Below the pieces are notes generated by a model. The model was not told the origin of the DNA. It was given only the letters and a program-made list of their open reading frames with translations, and did not search any database. A stretch of 64,000 nucleotides of DNA from a bacterium (GTDB lineage Bacteria; Desulfobacterota; Binatia; HRBIN30; CADEER01). Shown here piece after piece: positions 16,989 through 24,964 of the stretch. The DNA lies in the NCBI GenBank assembly GCA_019637795.1, contig JAHBUY010000002.1, positions 620,001-684,000 on the forward strand, given 5' to 3'. Each line of letters starts with the position of its first letter. Position 1 is the first letter of the stretch. Both the position numbers and the translations under genes were made by a program.

Positions 16989-17932
16989 GCTCCGCGCCGG
17001 ACGAGTTGTCCCGGTTGATCGCCGAGGAGCTGGCGGCGCCGGTCCCCGCCGGTGCCGCGCTCCTGGTCGAACGGATCCGCGCCCGACACGGCGAGGGCGT
17101 GCGGGCGATCCTGTTCTACGGCTCGTGCCTGCGCGCCAATGACGACCAATACAGTCTCCTCGACTTCTACGTGTTGGTCGACCGCTACCGGGGGCTCGGC
17201 ACCAGTCGGCTGTACGCGGCGCTCAACGCGCTCCTGCCGCCGAACGTGTACTACCTGAGAGCGAACGAGGACGGGCGCAGCGTGCAGTGCAAGTACGCGG
17301 TGGTGTCGCTGGCCGACTTCGCCCGCCACACCTCGGCGCGCGCCTTCCAGCCCTACTTCTGGGCTCGCTTCGCCCAGCCGTGCGCGCTCGTCTACGCGGC
17401 GGACGCCGCCGCCGAGCGCGCGGTGGTGGAGGCCCTCGCCGCGGCGGTGACGACGTTCGTCGGGAAGGGACTGCCGCTGCTGCCCGCTCCCTGCGCGGTG
17501 CGCGACCTGTGGACGACCCAGTTGACGCTGAGCTACGGCGCCGAGCTGCGCGCCGAACGGGCGGCGGTCGCCGATCGCCTCTATGCCGCCGCGCCCGGGC
17601 GCTACGAGCGCGTCACCCGCGCCGCCCTGCCGCGTCTGCCCTTCCCGGCCGCGATGCGGCCGGTCGGCGGGGAAATGGGCGTCGACGCCCGTTGCCGCCG
17701 CGGCGCCGCGGCGGCTCGGTGGCGGGTCCGGCGTTACTACGGAAAGTGGCTCTCCCTGCTGCGCATCCTGAAGAGCGCCCTCACCCAGGAAGGCAGCGTC
17801 GAGTATGCGATCTGGAAGGTCGAACGGCACTCCGGGTTGAAGATCGATCCCTCCTGGCGCGAGCAGCGCCATCCCCTGCTCGCCCTCGGCGAGCAGGTGG
17901 TGCGCATGTATCGCAAGGGCGCCTTCCGCTAG
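16985..17932 (+). CDS. Tam41-like nucleotidyltransferase (candidate CDP-lipid synthase)
   Basis: A 315-residue protein. A nucleotidyltransferase-like start is seen: FYGSC at 44-48 followed by LLDFYVLVD with Asp at 60 and 66. The next motifs, PPNVYY (85-90) and CKYAVVSL (102-109), and then a YFWARF-QP segment (about 124-132), follow the order seen in mitochondrial Tam41 CDP-diacylglycerol synthases (GSGV, D-x-I, NPSHYS, KYGVVS, YLAGR-QKP). Similarity is by eye and partial. Tam41 makes CDP-diacylglycerol from phosphatidate and CTP, which would pair with the lipid kinase it overlaps by 4 bases. Alternatively it is an uncharacterised nucleotidyltransferase acting on another phospholipid. Confidence 0.6.
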   Translation: MSSAPDELSRLIAEELAAPVPAGAALLVERIRARHGEGVRAILFYGSCLRANDDQYSLLDFYVLVDRYRGLGTSRLYAALNALLPPNVYYLRANEDGRSVQCKYAVVSLADFARHTSARAFQPYFWARFAQPCALVYAADAAAERAVVEALAAAVTTFVGKGLPLLPAPCAVRDLWTTQLTLSYGAELRAERAAVADRLYAAAPGRYERVTRAALPRLPFPAAMRPVGGEMGVDARCRRGAAAARWRVRRYYGKWLSLLRILKSALTQEGSVEYAIWKVERHSGLKIDPSWREQRHPLLALGEQVVRMYRKGAFR

Positions 17933-17955
17933 CGGGTCGGCGGCGCGGGCGCCGC

Positions 17956-18924
17956 TCAGGCGGCGACGGACTGGGGCGCCTGCCGCGCTGGGCGCACGCG
18001 CGTGATGCGCGCGAAGAGGTCGATCCGCGGGTCGAAGAGGAACTGCAGCAGCACCTGGACCCACGAGCGGTGCCAGCGCAGGTGGTCGTAGAACTCCGGC
18101 GCGGCGGCGCGGACCTTCGGCAGATGAGCCCACGGCACCTTGGCGAGGTCGTGATGCTCGTTGTGGTAGCCGATGTTGAACTGGATGACATTCAGGGGGC
18201 CGTAGTAGGAGTACGTCTCCTGCCCCTCGTGGAAGGTGTAGTGCTCCTGCACCCAGCGCGCGCCAACCGGGTGCAGGCCGATGCCGACCACGGTCGACAG
18301 CAGCACGTAGACCAGGCCGCGGATGCCACAGAAATACCAGATCGCGGCATCGGTGAGCACGATCACCACCGTGTTGGCGACGATCCAGGCGTCGGTGTAG
18401 GGCCGCTTGATGCGCAGCGGGCGCACGATCTCGACCGCCGCGAACAGGAGCAGCCAGACCGCCTTGCGCAGCGGGGAATTGCCCACCACGCGCGCCTCCC
18501 AGGTGAACGCCAGGTCGGCGTCGTAGTCGTATTCGTCGAGGTGATAGTGGTGCAGGAGGTGATAGGTGCGGAAGGACATCGCGCTGGGGAACCCCTGCCC
18601 GACGTTGCAGAGGATGCCGAACAGACGGTTGCGGACCGCGCCGTGGACCACCAGATCGTGCGTCGCTTCGTGGATGAGGACGAACAGGGCGTGGCTGGCG
18701 AAGGCGCCGACCAGGTAGGCGGCGAGGATGACCCACAGCCAGCTCGTGTCGCGCAGGAGATACGCCAGGCCGATCTGCCCGGCGACGATGGCGGCGATGT
18801 AGGCACCGGACGGCGGATACGGTCCGAAGAGCCGGCGCAGCTCGGGATGGCGCTTGAGCAATTCCCGCCCCCGCGCGAGGTGCGGGTTGGGGCGGTCGGT
18901 CACCACGAATGCCGTCCTCATCAT
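17956..18924 (-). CDS. Sphingolipid delta-4-desaturase-like membrane fatty acid desaturase
   Basis: A 322-residue multipass membrane di-iron enzyme. The three His boxes are HEATH (85-89), HLLHH (122-126) and HNEHH (254-258), with extra His at 218 and 228. The N-terminal RELLKRHPELRRLFGP segment matches the sphingolipid-desaturase N-terminal domain. The stretch QETYSYYGPLN (235-245), then FNIGYHNEHHD, and the closing PEFYDHLRWHRSWVQVL...DP are the signature of eukaryotic DES1/DEGS dihydroceramide desaturases rather than ordinary acyl-CoA or acyl-lipid desaturases. The likely reaction is introduction of a trans-4 double bond into a (dihydro)ceramide-like lipid. It is convergent with the Tam41-like gene (23 bases). 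The substrate is inferred from family plus the SPT-like gene 6 kb away. Confidence 0.85.
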   Translation of the reverse strand: MMRTAFVVTDRPNPHLARGRELLKRHPELRRLFGPYPPSGAYIAAIVAGQIGLAYLLRDTSWLWVILAAYLVGAFASHALFVLIHEATHDLVVHGAVRNRLFGILCNVGQGFPSAMSFRTYHLLHHYHLDEYDYDADLAFTWEARVVGNSPLRKAVWLLLFAAVEIVRPLRIKRPYTDAWIVANTVVIVLTDAAIWYFCGIRGLVYVLLSTVVGIGLHPVGARWVQEHYTFHEGQETYSYYGPLNVIQFNIGYHNEHHDLAKVPWAHLPKVRAAAPEFYDHLRWHRSWVQVLLQFLFDPRIDLFARITRVRPARQAPQSVAA

Positions 18925-19000
18925 GTCCCTAGCGCGCAGCGACAGCGTCGCCTTTAGGCGTCTGGCGGAGCGCCGTCAACTGACCCCCTGACTCTCGATA

Positions 19001-19185
19001 CGACAAAACACCTTCACCACGGAGGCACGGAGGCACGGAGGGCGGAGCGTGGGAATGGCGGGTGGGCGCGATCCCTATGGCCATTGCTGATGGCGTTGGG
19101 GATCTCGCCCGCGAATCCTCTCTTGTCCAGGTGACTCCGTGTCTCCGTGCCTCCGTGGTGAAATGTCTTCGTCACCGCAAGGCCA
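19001..19185. repeat. Palindromic intergenic repeat, CACCACGGAGGCACGGAG family, copy A
   Basis: An inverted repeat with arms TTCACCACGGAGGCACGGAG (from 19013) and CTCCGTGTCTCCGTGCCTCC (from 19135), each extended outward by GACAAAACA-type sequence, around a 95-base centre. A second copy without any indel lies at 51131-51315 (constant offset 32130, roughly 14 differences in 185 bases), and a third relative sits at 28543-28811. The short frame at 19062-19259 is inside the repeat and is not a gene. The remaining bases to 19324 hold nothing recognisable. Confidence 0.9.
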
Positions 19186-19324
19186 ACTCTCGGCGGGACC
19201 CTGCGACGGGCGGCGGCGCATGGGAGGGGCGCGGAGTCGAGGGCGGCGTCGCCGCCTGACCCTGCACCCGCTCGGCCCCTCCGGCGGTCGTCCCTGCCCG
19301 TCGCTGCCGCCGCGCTCTTGGGAG

Positions 19325-21343
19325 CTACTTCTTCGCCGCCCTGTTCGCGTAGCGCTCGAGCCGCAGGCCGGCGATGGCGAAGCGGAGCAGGCGCCGCGGG
19401 CCGCGCGCGCCGAACAGCGCGTCGATGAGGGCGTTGAAGCGGCGGTACTTCTCGGCGGTGTACGGGTACCAGTTGGCCTCGATCTTCTTGCTGTCCTTGT
19501 CGATCAGCACCGACTTGACGTTGCAGAAGGCGTGCAGGCCGTGCTCGCCCTTGTAGCGGCCGAAGCCGCTCTGCTTGACGCCGCCGAACGGCAGCGCCGG
19601 GTTGGCTTCGGTGGCCATGACGTTGTTGATCGAGACGCCGCCGACGGCGAGGGCGCGGGCGACGCGTTTGGCGCGCGCCAGATCCCGGGTCCAGACGCTG
19701 GCGGTGAGCCCGTACTCGGAGTCGTTGGCGAGCCCCACCACCTCCTCCTCGCTGTCGAACGGCAGCAGGGGGATCAGCGGCCCGAAGGTCTCCTCGCGCG
19801 CCAGGCGCATCTCGGCGGTGACCTGATCCACCACCATCGGCGGGATGAGGCGCGACGCGCCGTCCCACTCGGCGCCGGTGAGGAAGGCGGCGCCGCGCGC
19901 CTTCGCATCGGCCACCTGCTCGGCGACGACGCGCACCTGGAACTCCGTCGTCATGGCGCCGAGATCCGACTCGCCGTCGCGGTCGATCCTCTGCACCAGC
20001 TTCCCCACCTGGCGCACCAGCTCGGCGCGGAAGGCGTCGTACACCGGGCGCTGCACGTAGACGCGCTCCACCGAGGTGCACGACTGGCCGGTGGTGGTGA
20101 GCGCGCCCCAGGCGGCGCCGGCGGCGGCGCGGCCGAGCGTCGCGTCGGCGAAGACGATCATCGCGTCCTTGCCGCCGAGCTCGAGCTCCACCGGAATCAG
20201 GTGCTCGGCGGCCTGCGCCATGATGCGGCGGCCGGTGCGGGTGCTGCCGGTGAAGAAGATCTTGTCCGGCCGCTCCGCCACCAGGGCGGCGCCGACGGCG
20301 CCGTCGCCGTACACCACCTGCACCCAGGCGGCGGGGATCTGCGCCTCGGCGAGCAGGTCCTCGACGAGCCCGGCAAGCGGCGCGTGCTCGGAGGGCTTGT
20401 GGACGACGGTGTTGCCGGCGGCGAGCGCGCAGCAGATGGGCACGATCGCCTGGTAGAAGGGATAGTTCCACGGCGCGATGACGAGGATCGTGCCGAGCGG
20501 CTCGTACCAGGTCTCGGAGCGCTTCCCCATCAGGGCGATCGGCGTGTGCTGCTTGCGGTCGGCGAGCGCCGCCGGCGCGTGCTGGAGCAGCCAGTCGAGG
20601 TTGTCGAGGACGCCGAAGATCTCCGAGATCAGCGCGTCCGAGCGGCTCTTGCCGGTGTCGCCCTGGATGCGGTCGACGATCTCCTCGCGCCGCCGCAGGA
20701 TCACCGCCCGCAGCGCATCGAGGTGGCGCAGGCGCTCGGCCAGGCTGAGGCGCGACAGCGCCGCGAAGCCGCCGCGGGCGCGTCGCATGGCCGCGGCCGC
20801 GCCGCCGCCGTCGACCGCAGCCGACGACGCGGCGCCCTCCGCCCCGTAGGGCGTGATCGCCGTCGAGACCTGGGGCGGCAGCGGCTCGTCGTCCGCGATC
20901 ACCGGCCCCTCGACGCGCGCGTCCCAGCCGATGCCGGGCAGCACGCGCGGGTCGAGGCCGGAGTAGTAGAGCGTCATCACCACGCCCTTGACGCCGATGC
21001 CGATCATCCGCAGGCCGGCGCCGAGCGGACCGGGGAAGCGGGCGTCGAGGTCGCACAGGCGCAGCAGGGCGCGCACCGCGGCGTTGGGCAGGACGCGGAA
21101 GAGGCCGAGCAGCGTCAGCAGGCCGTCGCGGTCGGCGTCGTACATGTGGGCGAGCATGCGGTCGGCCTGCTCGGCGCAGCGCGAGGCGGAGAAGGACGGC
21201 AGGTCGCCGTCGCCGGGGATCATCAGGTCGCCGATGCGGTTGAGCGTCGCCAACTGCGCCGGCGAGAGCAGGCGGGCGCCGTCGCGCGGCGCGTCGGTCA
21301 CCTCGCGCTCCGCGGCGCCGGCGGCGTCGAGCCGCTGGTTCAT
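19325..21343 (-). CDS. Fusion of gluconate-dehydrogenase-subunit-3-like domain and aldehyde dehydrogenase
   Basis: A 672-residue protein, about 180 residues longer than a normal aldehyde dehydrogenase. Residues 1-150 resemble the small subunit 3 partner of GMC-type gluconate/alcohol dehydrogenases (LSPAQLATLNRIGDLMIPGDG... and MTLYYSGLDPRV). Residues about 190-640 are an NAD(P)-dependent aldehyde dehydrogenase: PWNYPF, FTGSTRTGRR, ELGGKDAMIV with the general-base Glu near 384, and the nucleophile in TTGQSCTS near 421. EETFGP and LPFGGVKQSGFGRYKGEHG follow. Its ATG overlaps the GMC oxidoreductase stop by 4 bases. The arrangement suggests sequential alcohol-to-aldehyde-to-acid oxidation by associated proteins. 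Confidence 0.88.
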   Translation of the reverse strand: MNQRLDAAGAAEREVTDAPRDGARLLSPAQLATLNRIGDLMIPGDGDLPSFSASRCAEQADRMLAHMYDADRDGLLTLLGLFRVLPNAAVRALLRLCDLDARFPGPLGAGLRMIGIGVKGVVMTLYYSGLDPRVLPGIGWDARVEGPVIADDEPLPPQVSTAITPYGAEGAASSAAVDGGGAAAAMRRARGGFAALSRLSLAERLRHLDALRAVILRRREEIVDRIQGDTGKSRSDALISEIFGVLDNLDWLLQHAPAALADRKQHTPIALMGKRSETWYEPLGTILVIAPWNYPFYQAIVPICCALAAGNTVVHKPSEHAPLAGLVEDLLAEAQIPAAWVQVVYGDGAVGAALVAERPDKIFFTGSTRTGRRIMAQAAEHLIPVELELGGKDAMIVFADATLGRAAAGAAWGALTTTGQSCTSVERVYVQRPVYDAFRAELVRQVGKLVQRIDRDGESDLGAMTTEFQVRVVAEQVADAKARGAAFLTGAEWDGASRLIPPMVVDQVTAEMRLAREETFGPLIPLLPFDSEEEVVGLANDSEYGLTASVWTRDLARAKRVARALAVGGVSINNVMATEANPALPFGGVKQSGFGRYKGEHGLHAFCNVKSVLIDKDSKKIEANWYPYTAEKYRRFNALIDALFGARGPRRLLRFAIAGLRLERYANRAAKK

Positions 21344-22731
21344 CGCGCGTCTCCCAGGATCTGCGCCGCGGCTCGGCTGGCCAGCGCCATGATGGTGAAC
21401 GACGGGTTGATGCCGGGGGCGTTGGGAAAGATGCTCGAATCGGCGGCGTAGCAGTTGGGCAGGCCGTGCAGGCGGAAGTCGGGCCCGGTCACCGAGCGCG
21501 CCGGATCGGTGCCCATGGCGCAGCCGCCCATCAGGTGCAGGCCGACCGCGATGTTGCCCTCGATGATCTCCCGCGCGCCGGTGGAGAGGAAGATGTTGCG
21601 GATGGCGGCGAGGCCGCGGTCGCGGCGGCGGCGGTCCTCGTCGTTGAGCGGCTTGTCGATCACCGGCGTGGCGCGCTTGCCGAGCGTGACGCGGCCGGGC
21701 GCGGTGTCGCGCACCGCGACCTCGATGCAGGCGAAGCGGGTGATCTGCCGCATCCGCTCCCGGTGCAGGCGGCCGAAGCCGGGCAGCAGCATGGCGATCG
21801 CCACCGGGGGCGCGAAGACGTTCTCGAGCTTGAAGCCGCCGCGGCGGAAGGTGGGATCGGCCGACTTGTACGACTGCAGCGGCCCGCGATGGGCGTTGAT
21901 CGGCCGGTCGTAGATGCCGAGCGTCATGTACTGCGGGTGCGTGTAGAAGTCGCGCCCCACTGCCGGCAGCGCCGCGTCGAGCTTCGAGGCCAGCAACAGG
22001 CACGAGTTGCCGATGGCGCCGGCGGCGAGGATGAGGCGGCGGCCGCGGTAGATGGCGGGGCTGCCGTCGCGGCCGACGCCGTGGACGGCGACGCCGTCGG
22101 CGGCGTGCTCGACGCCGCGCGCCTGGAAGTCCGCCACCACCTCGAGGCCGGCGGCGCGGGCGCGGCGCAGCATCGTCACCGGCATGCTCTGCTTGCTCTC
22201 GATGCGGCAGCCCATCAGGCACTCGATGCAGGAATTGCCGTCGCCGAAGCGGCAGTCGCGCTGGCCGCGCACCAGCGGCGCGCAGCGGTACCCGTTGAGC
22301 TCGAAGCCGCGGCGGAAGACCTCGGCGTTGCCGTTGGCGTACGCCTCGGGGACCGTCGTGATGCTGATCTGCCGCTCGACCTCGTCGTACCAGGGGTCGA
22401 GGCCGGCGCGGGAGAAGCAGTCGACGCCCGAGCGCTCGCGCCAACTGTCGAGCGCGTCGTCGTCGAAGCGGTCGAGCAGCGCCTGGTTCACCACCGAGCC
22501 GCCGCCCACCACCTTCGGTCGCAGCAGGCCGATGCGCGCGTCGCGCGTCAGCTCGATGCCGCCGCCCCAGTAGAGCAGCGAGTTGGCGTCGACCTCGCTG
22601 CGCGGATAGGTGGCGGCGGTGAAATCACGCCCCGCCTCGAGCATCACGCAGCGCAGTCCCGCCGCGCAGAGCCGCGCCGCGATGAACGAGCCGGACACCC
22701 CGGCCCCGACGATCACGGCGTCGTGGATCAT
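21340..22731 (-). CDS. GMC-family FAD oxidoreductase
   Basis: A 463-residue flavoprotein. The ATG at 22731 was chosen because the FAD dinucleotide-binding fold DAVIVGAGVSGSFIAARL follows at residues 4-21; the frame upstream runs into a repeat. C-terminal motifs GGCAMGTDP, NCYAADSSIFP and NPSFTIMALA are typical of GMC alcohol/sugar dehydrogenases and cholesterol-oxidase-like members. Four Cys residues lie in a short stretch (FGDGNSCIECLMGCRIESK region, about residues 169-189), unusual for GMC and possibly a metal or Fe-S binding site. It overlaps the downstream fusion gene, whose N-terminus resembles the usual small subunit of such dehydrogenases. The electron acceptor is unknown. Confidence 0.88.
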   Translation of the reverse strand: MIHDAVIVGAGVSGSFIAARLCAAGLRCVMLEAGRDFTAATYPRSEVDANSLLYWGGGIELTRDARIGLLRPKVVGGGSVVNQALLDRFDDDALDSWRERSGVDCFSRAGLDPWYDEVERQISITTVPEAYANGNAEVFRRGFELNGYRCAPLVRGQRDCRFGDGNSCIECLMGCRIESKQSMPVTMLRRARAAGLEVVADFQARGVEHAADGVAVHGVGRDGSPAIYRGRRLILAAGAIGNSCLLLASKLDAALPAVGRDFYTHPQYMTLGIYDRPINAHRGPLQSYKSADPTFRRGGFKLENVFAPPVAIAMLLPGFGRLHRERMRQITRFACIEVAVRDTAPGRVTLGKRATPVIDKPLNDEDRRRRDRGLAAIRNIFLSTGAREIIEGNIAVGLHLMGGCAMGTDPARSVTGPDFRLHGLPNCYAADSSIFPNAPGINPSFTIMALASRAAAQILGDAR

Positions 22732-22743
22732 GAGCGAGCAAGA

Positions 22744-22823
22744 AGAAACACAAATGAACACGAATGACCACAAGGAACACGAAGGCCTCCGTATCCTTTG
22801 TGGACCTTCGTGTTCTTCGTGGA
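22744..22823. repeat. Short palindromic repeat, CACGAATGACCACAAGG family
   Basis: Arms CCACAAGGAACACGAAGG (22768-22785) and CCTTCGTGTTCTTCGTGG (22805-22822) are inverted repeats with two mismatches. The element fills the gap between the GMC and acetoacetate-decarboxylase-like genes. Degenerate relatives occur at 23553-23636, 33450-33507 and about 55669-55696. Confidence 0.8.
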
Positions 22824-22824
22824 T

Positions 22825-23544
22825 TCAGAGCGGCACGGCGGCCTCGAAGCGACCGCGCATGCGTTCCATCCACATCGTCGCCAGCGCCTTCCGCGGCAGG
22901 CCGAGGCCGCGCAGCTCGTCGGCGATCGGGTGCGTGCCGAGGGTCAGCTCGGCGCCGCCGAGGTGGAAGCCGGCGCCCTCGGCGGCGGAGGTGAAGTTGG
23001 TGGCGTGCGGCGCGCCGTGGATCAGCGAGTAGGTGACGAGATGCTGTTCGGGCAGCGTGCGCGCGCCGCCGGCGGGCAGGGAGAGGGTCAGCGCGTGCTG
23101 GCCGTCCATGGTCAGGGTGCAGGTGAGGCGCTCGGGGCGGCGCTGCCAGTCGATCCGCTGCACGGTCTTGGGAAAGCCCCAGATCGTCTCGCCGGCGTCG
23201 CGGGTGAAACTGCCGTCCACCGGGAGGTGGCGGATGTAGGTCGGCAGCGCGCCGCGGAAGAACGCCGCCGCGTTGGCGAGCGGGAAGCGGCGCTCGCCGC
23301 GCCGGCGGACGAAGAAGGTGATCGATACCTCGTGATAGGCGCCGAGGTCGTTGTCGCGGTAGTCGATCAGCGCGATCGTCAGCAGGGTGCGGCCCGGCCA
23401 CACCTGCGCGACCTCGAACGCCTCCGGCACCAGCCGCCGCGCCGCCGCCGCCTCGACCAGATACGTCGCCGCGCCCGAGGTGGCGTCGCGCACCTCGACC
23501 GGCAGACGGACCTCTCTCCCCTGGATCGTGTAAGCCTGCTGCAT
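22825..23544 (-). CDS. Acetoacetate decarboxylase-fold protein
   Basis: A 239-residue protein starting at the ATG at 23544 (MQQAYTIQGREVRLPVEVRD); the frame upstream is repeat sequence. The pattern (YLVEAAAARRLVP, ALIDYRDNDLGAYHEVSITFFV, IRHLPVDGSFTRDAGETIWGFPK, then LTLGTHPIADELRGLGL) is that of the acetoacetate decarboxylase domain family, many members of which act on other substrates. A catalytic lysine at the classical position is not obvious, so true decarboxylase activity is doubtful. The same-strand GMC and aldehyde dehydrogenase genes lie downstream after a repeat, so co-transcription is possible. Confidence 0.8.
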   Translation of the reverse strand: MQQAYTIQGREVRLPVEVRDATSGAATYLVEAAAARRLVPEAFEVAQVWPGRTLLTIALIDYRDNDLGAYHEVSITFFVRRRGERRFPLANAAAFFRGALPTYIRHLPVDGSFTRDAGETIWGFPKTVQRIDWQRRPERLTCTLTMDGQHALTLSLPAGGARTLPEQHLVTYSLIHGAPHATNFTSAAEGAGFHLGGAELTLGTHPIADELRGLGLPRKALATMWMERMRGRFEAAVPL

Positions 23545-23552
23545 CGGCGCCA

Positions 23553-23636
23553 GAAACCACAAATCAACGCCAATGGCCACGAAGGACGCGACGCCCCTTC
23601 GTGTCGCTCGGTGGTCATTTGTGCTCTGTGTGATTC
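23553..23636. repeat. Degenerate palindromic repeat, CCACGAAGG/CCTTCGTG family
   Basis: ACCACAAATCAACGCCAATG and CCACGAAGG face CCCTTCGTGTCGCTCGGTGG and TCATTTGTG across a short centre. This is a decayed member of the family seen at 22744-22823. It fills the gap between the divergent decarboxylase-like gene and thiD, so the thiD promoter, if local, lies in it. Confidence 0.65.
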
Positions 23637-24434
23637 GTGATTCCCCGCCTGCTCACCATCGCCGGCTCCGACTCGGGTGGCGGCGCCGGCATCCAGGCGG
23701 ACCTCAAGACCTTCACCGTCTTCCGCGCCTACGGCATGAGCGCGATCACGGCGCTGACGGCGCAGAACACGCGCGGCGTCCACGGCATCTTCCCGGTCAG
23801 CCCGGCGTTCGTGCGGGCGCAGATCGACGCCGTGGTCGCCGACATCGGCGTCGACGCCGCCAAGACCGGCATGCTGGCGACCCGCGCCATCATCGAGGCG
23901 GTGGCCGAGGCGGTGCGCGTCCACCGCATCGCGCCCTTGGTGGTCGACCCGGTGATGGTGGCGCAGAGCGGCGCCCGCCTGCTCGAGGACGACGCGCGCG
24001 CCGCGCTGCTCGCCGCGCTGGTGCCGCTGGCGACCGTGGTGACGCCGAACGCGCCGGAGGCGGAAGCGCTGCTCGACATGCGGGTCGCGACCGTCGCCGA
24101 GCAGCGCGCCGCGGCCCGCCGCCTGGTCGAGCTGGGCGCCGCGGCGGCGCTGGTGAAGGGCGGCCACCTCGCCGGGCCGGAGGCGGTCGACGTGCTCGAC
24201 GACGGCCACACCGTCGTCGAGCTGCGCGCCCCGCGGCTCGATACCCCGCACACCCATGGCACCGGCTGCATGACCGCGGCGGCGCTCGCCGCCTGCCTGG
24301 GGCGCGGCCTGCCGCTGCCCGACGCGGCGCGCGAGGCGAAGCGGTTCGTCGGCCGGGCGATCGCCCACGGCTTGGCGATCGGCGGCGGCCACGGCCCGGC
24401 CAACCCGCTGGCGTGGTTGGACGACCGCTCCTAA
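23637..24434 (+). CDS. thiD: Hydroxymethylpyrimidine/phosphomethylpyrimidine kinase
   Basis: A 265-residue ribokinase-fold enzyme starting at GTG 23637. It shows the ThiD opening [21 protein letters not shown], the KTGML motif near residue 82, [11 protein letters not shown] near 102, VTPNAPEAE near 139, and the ATP/anion-hole motif THGTGCM near 206. It phosphorylates HMP and then HMP-phosphate in thiamine synthesis. No thi genes flank it. Its 3' end abuts, and is read antisense by, the remnant of a methyltransferase gene, suggesting that a deletion or rearrangement placed it here. Confidence 0.95.
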   Translation: MIPRLLTIAGSDSGGGAGIQADLKTFTVFRAYGMSAITALTAQNTRGVHGIFPVSPAFVRAQIDAVVADIGVDAAKTGMLATRAIIEAVAEAVRVHRIAPLVVDPVMVAQSGARLLEDDARAALLAALVPLATVVTPNAPEAEALLDMRVATVAEQRAAARRLVELGAAAALVKGGHLAGPEAVDVLDDGHTVVELRAPRLDTPHTHGTGCMTAAALAACLGRGLPLPDAAREAKRFVGRAIAHGLAIGGGHGPANPLAWLDDRS

Positions 24435-24436
24435 GT

Positions 24437-24818
24437 AGTCGGCGATGAGGAAGCGCGGCCTCGGCGTCGTCGCGGGCAAGCGCGCGGCGCGGCGGCGGGC
24501 GCGGGCGGCCCGGGCGCGGGGCAGCGTGATGCCGACGACGGCGAGGCCCTGGGTCGCGGCGAGGTGGCAACTCGTCCCGCCGATGCCGCACCCGGCGTCG
24601 AGCACCCGCGCGCCGGGCGGCAGGGCGAGCTGCGCGGCGACGCGCCGGTCGAGGTTCTCGATCGACTCGCGATGCGAACGCGTGCCGGGTTCCCACAGCC
24701 CGTAGTGGACGGCGCGCCGCGGCCACAGGGCGCGGTAGAGGACGGTCGTCGACTCGTAGTAGGCCGTGACGCGGCGCCGCCGCTGCACCAGCGCGCCCGC
24801 GCCAGCAGCCCCTCGCAC
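24437..24818 (-). pseudogene. Truncated SAM-dependent methyltransferase
   Basis: The minus frame from GTG 24818 encodes a recognisable N-terminal part of a tocopherol/cyclopropane-type methyltransferase: YYESTTVLYRALWP, HYGLWEPGT, and SAM motif I RVLDAGCGIGG followed by VVGITL. Homology stops at FLIADYL, exactly where thiD ends on the other strand; the frame then continues as meaningless antisense of thiD. About 120 of the usual 250-290 residues remain, so it is a broken gene. Confidence 0.7.
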
Positions 24819-24906
24819 ATCACCAGCGAGACGAGACGCGCGCGCGGCGCCGTCGCGGAGCGGCGCGAACCCGCCGCCCGCCGGCGCCGGTTCGCCCGCG
24901 CCGCGG

Positions 24907-24942
24907 TGTTCATCCGTGGCGATCTGTGTTGATCTGTGGCCT
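24907..24942. repeat. Repeat fragment, ATCCGTGG/ATCTGTG type
   Basis: Tandem-like TTCATCCGTGGCGATCTGTG and TTGATCTGTGGC sequence, much poorer in GC than its surroundings. It resembles the intergenic repeat fragments elsewhere in the window. It lies just upstream of the LLM oxidoreductase ribosome binding site. Confidence 0.55.
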
Positions 24943-24964
24943 TTCTGAGCCGGGAGGGACGGAC

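Noticed and set aside
19062..19259. Small plus-strand frame and its relative at 51192
   Set aside because: Both start within the palindromic repeat and share sequence only because the repeat is duplicated. They diverge as soon as the repeat ends, one by reading into antisense of glnE.
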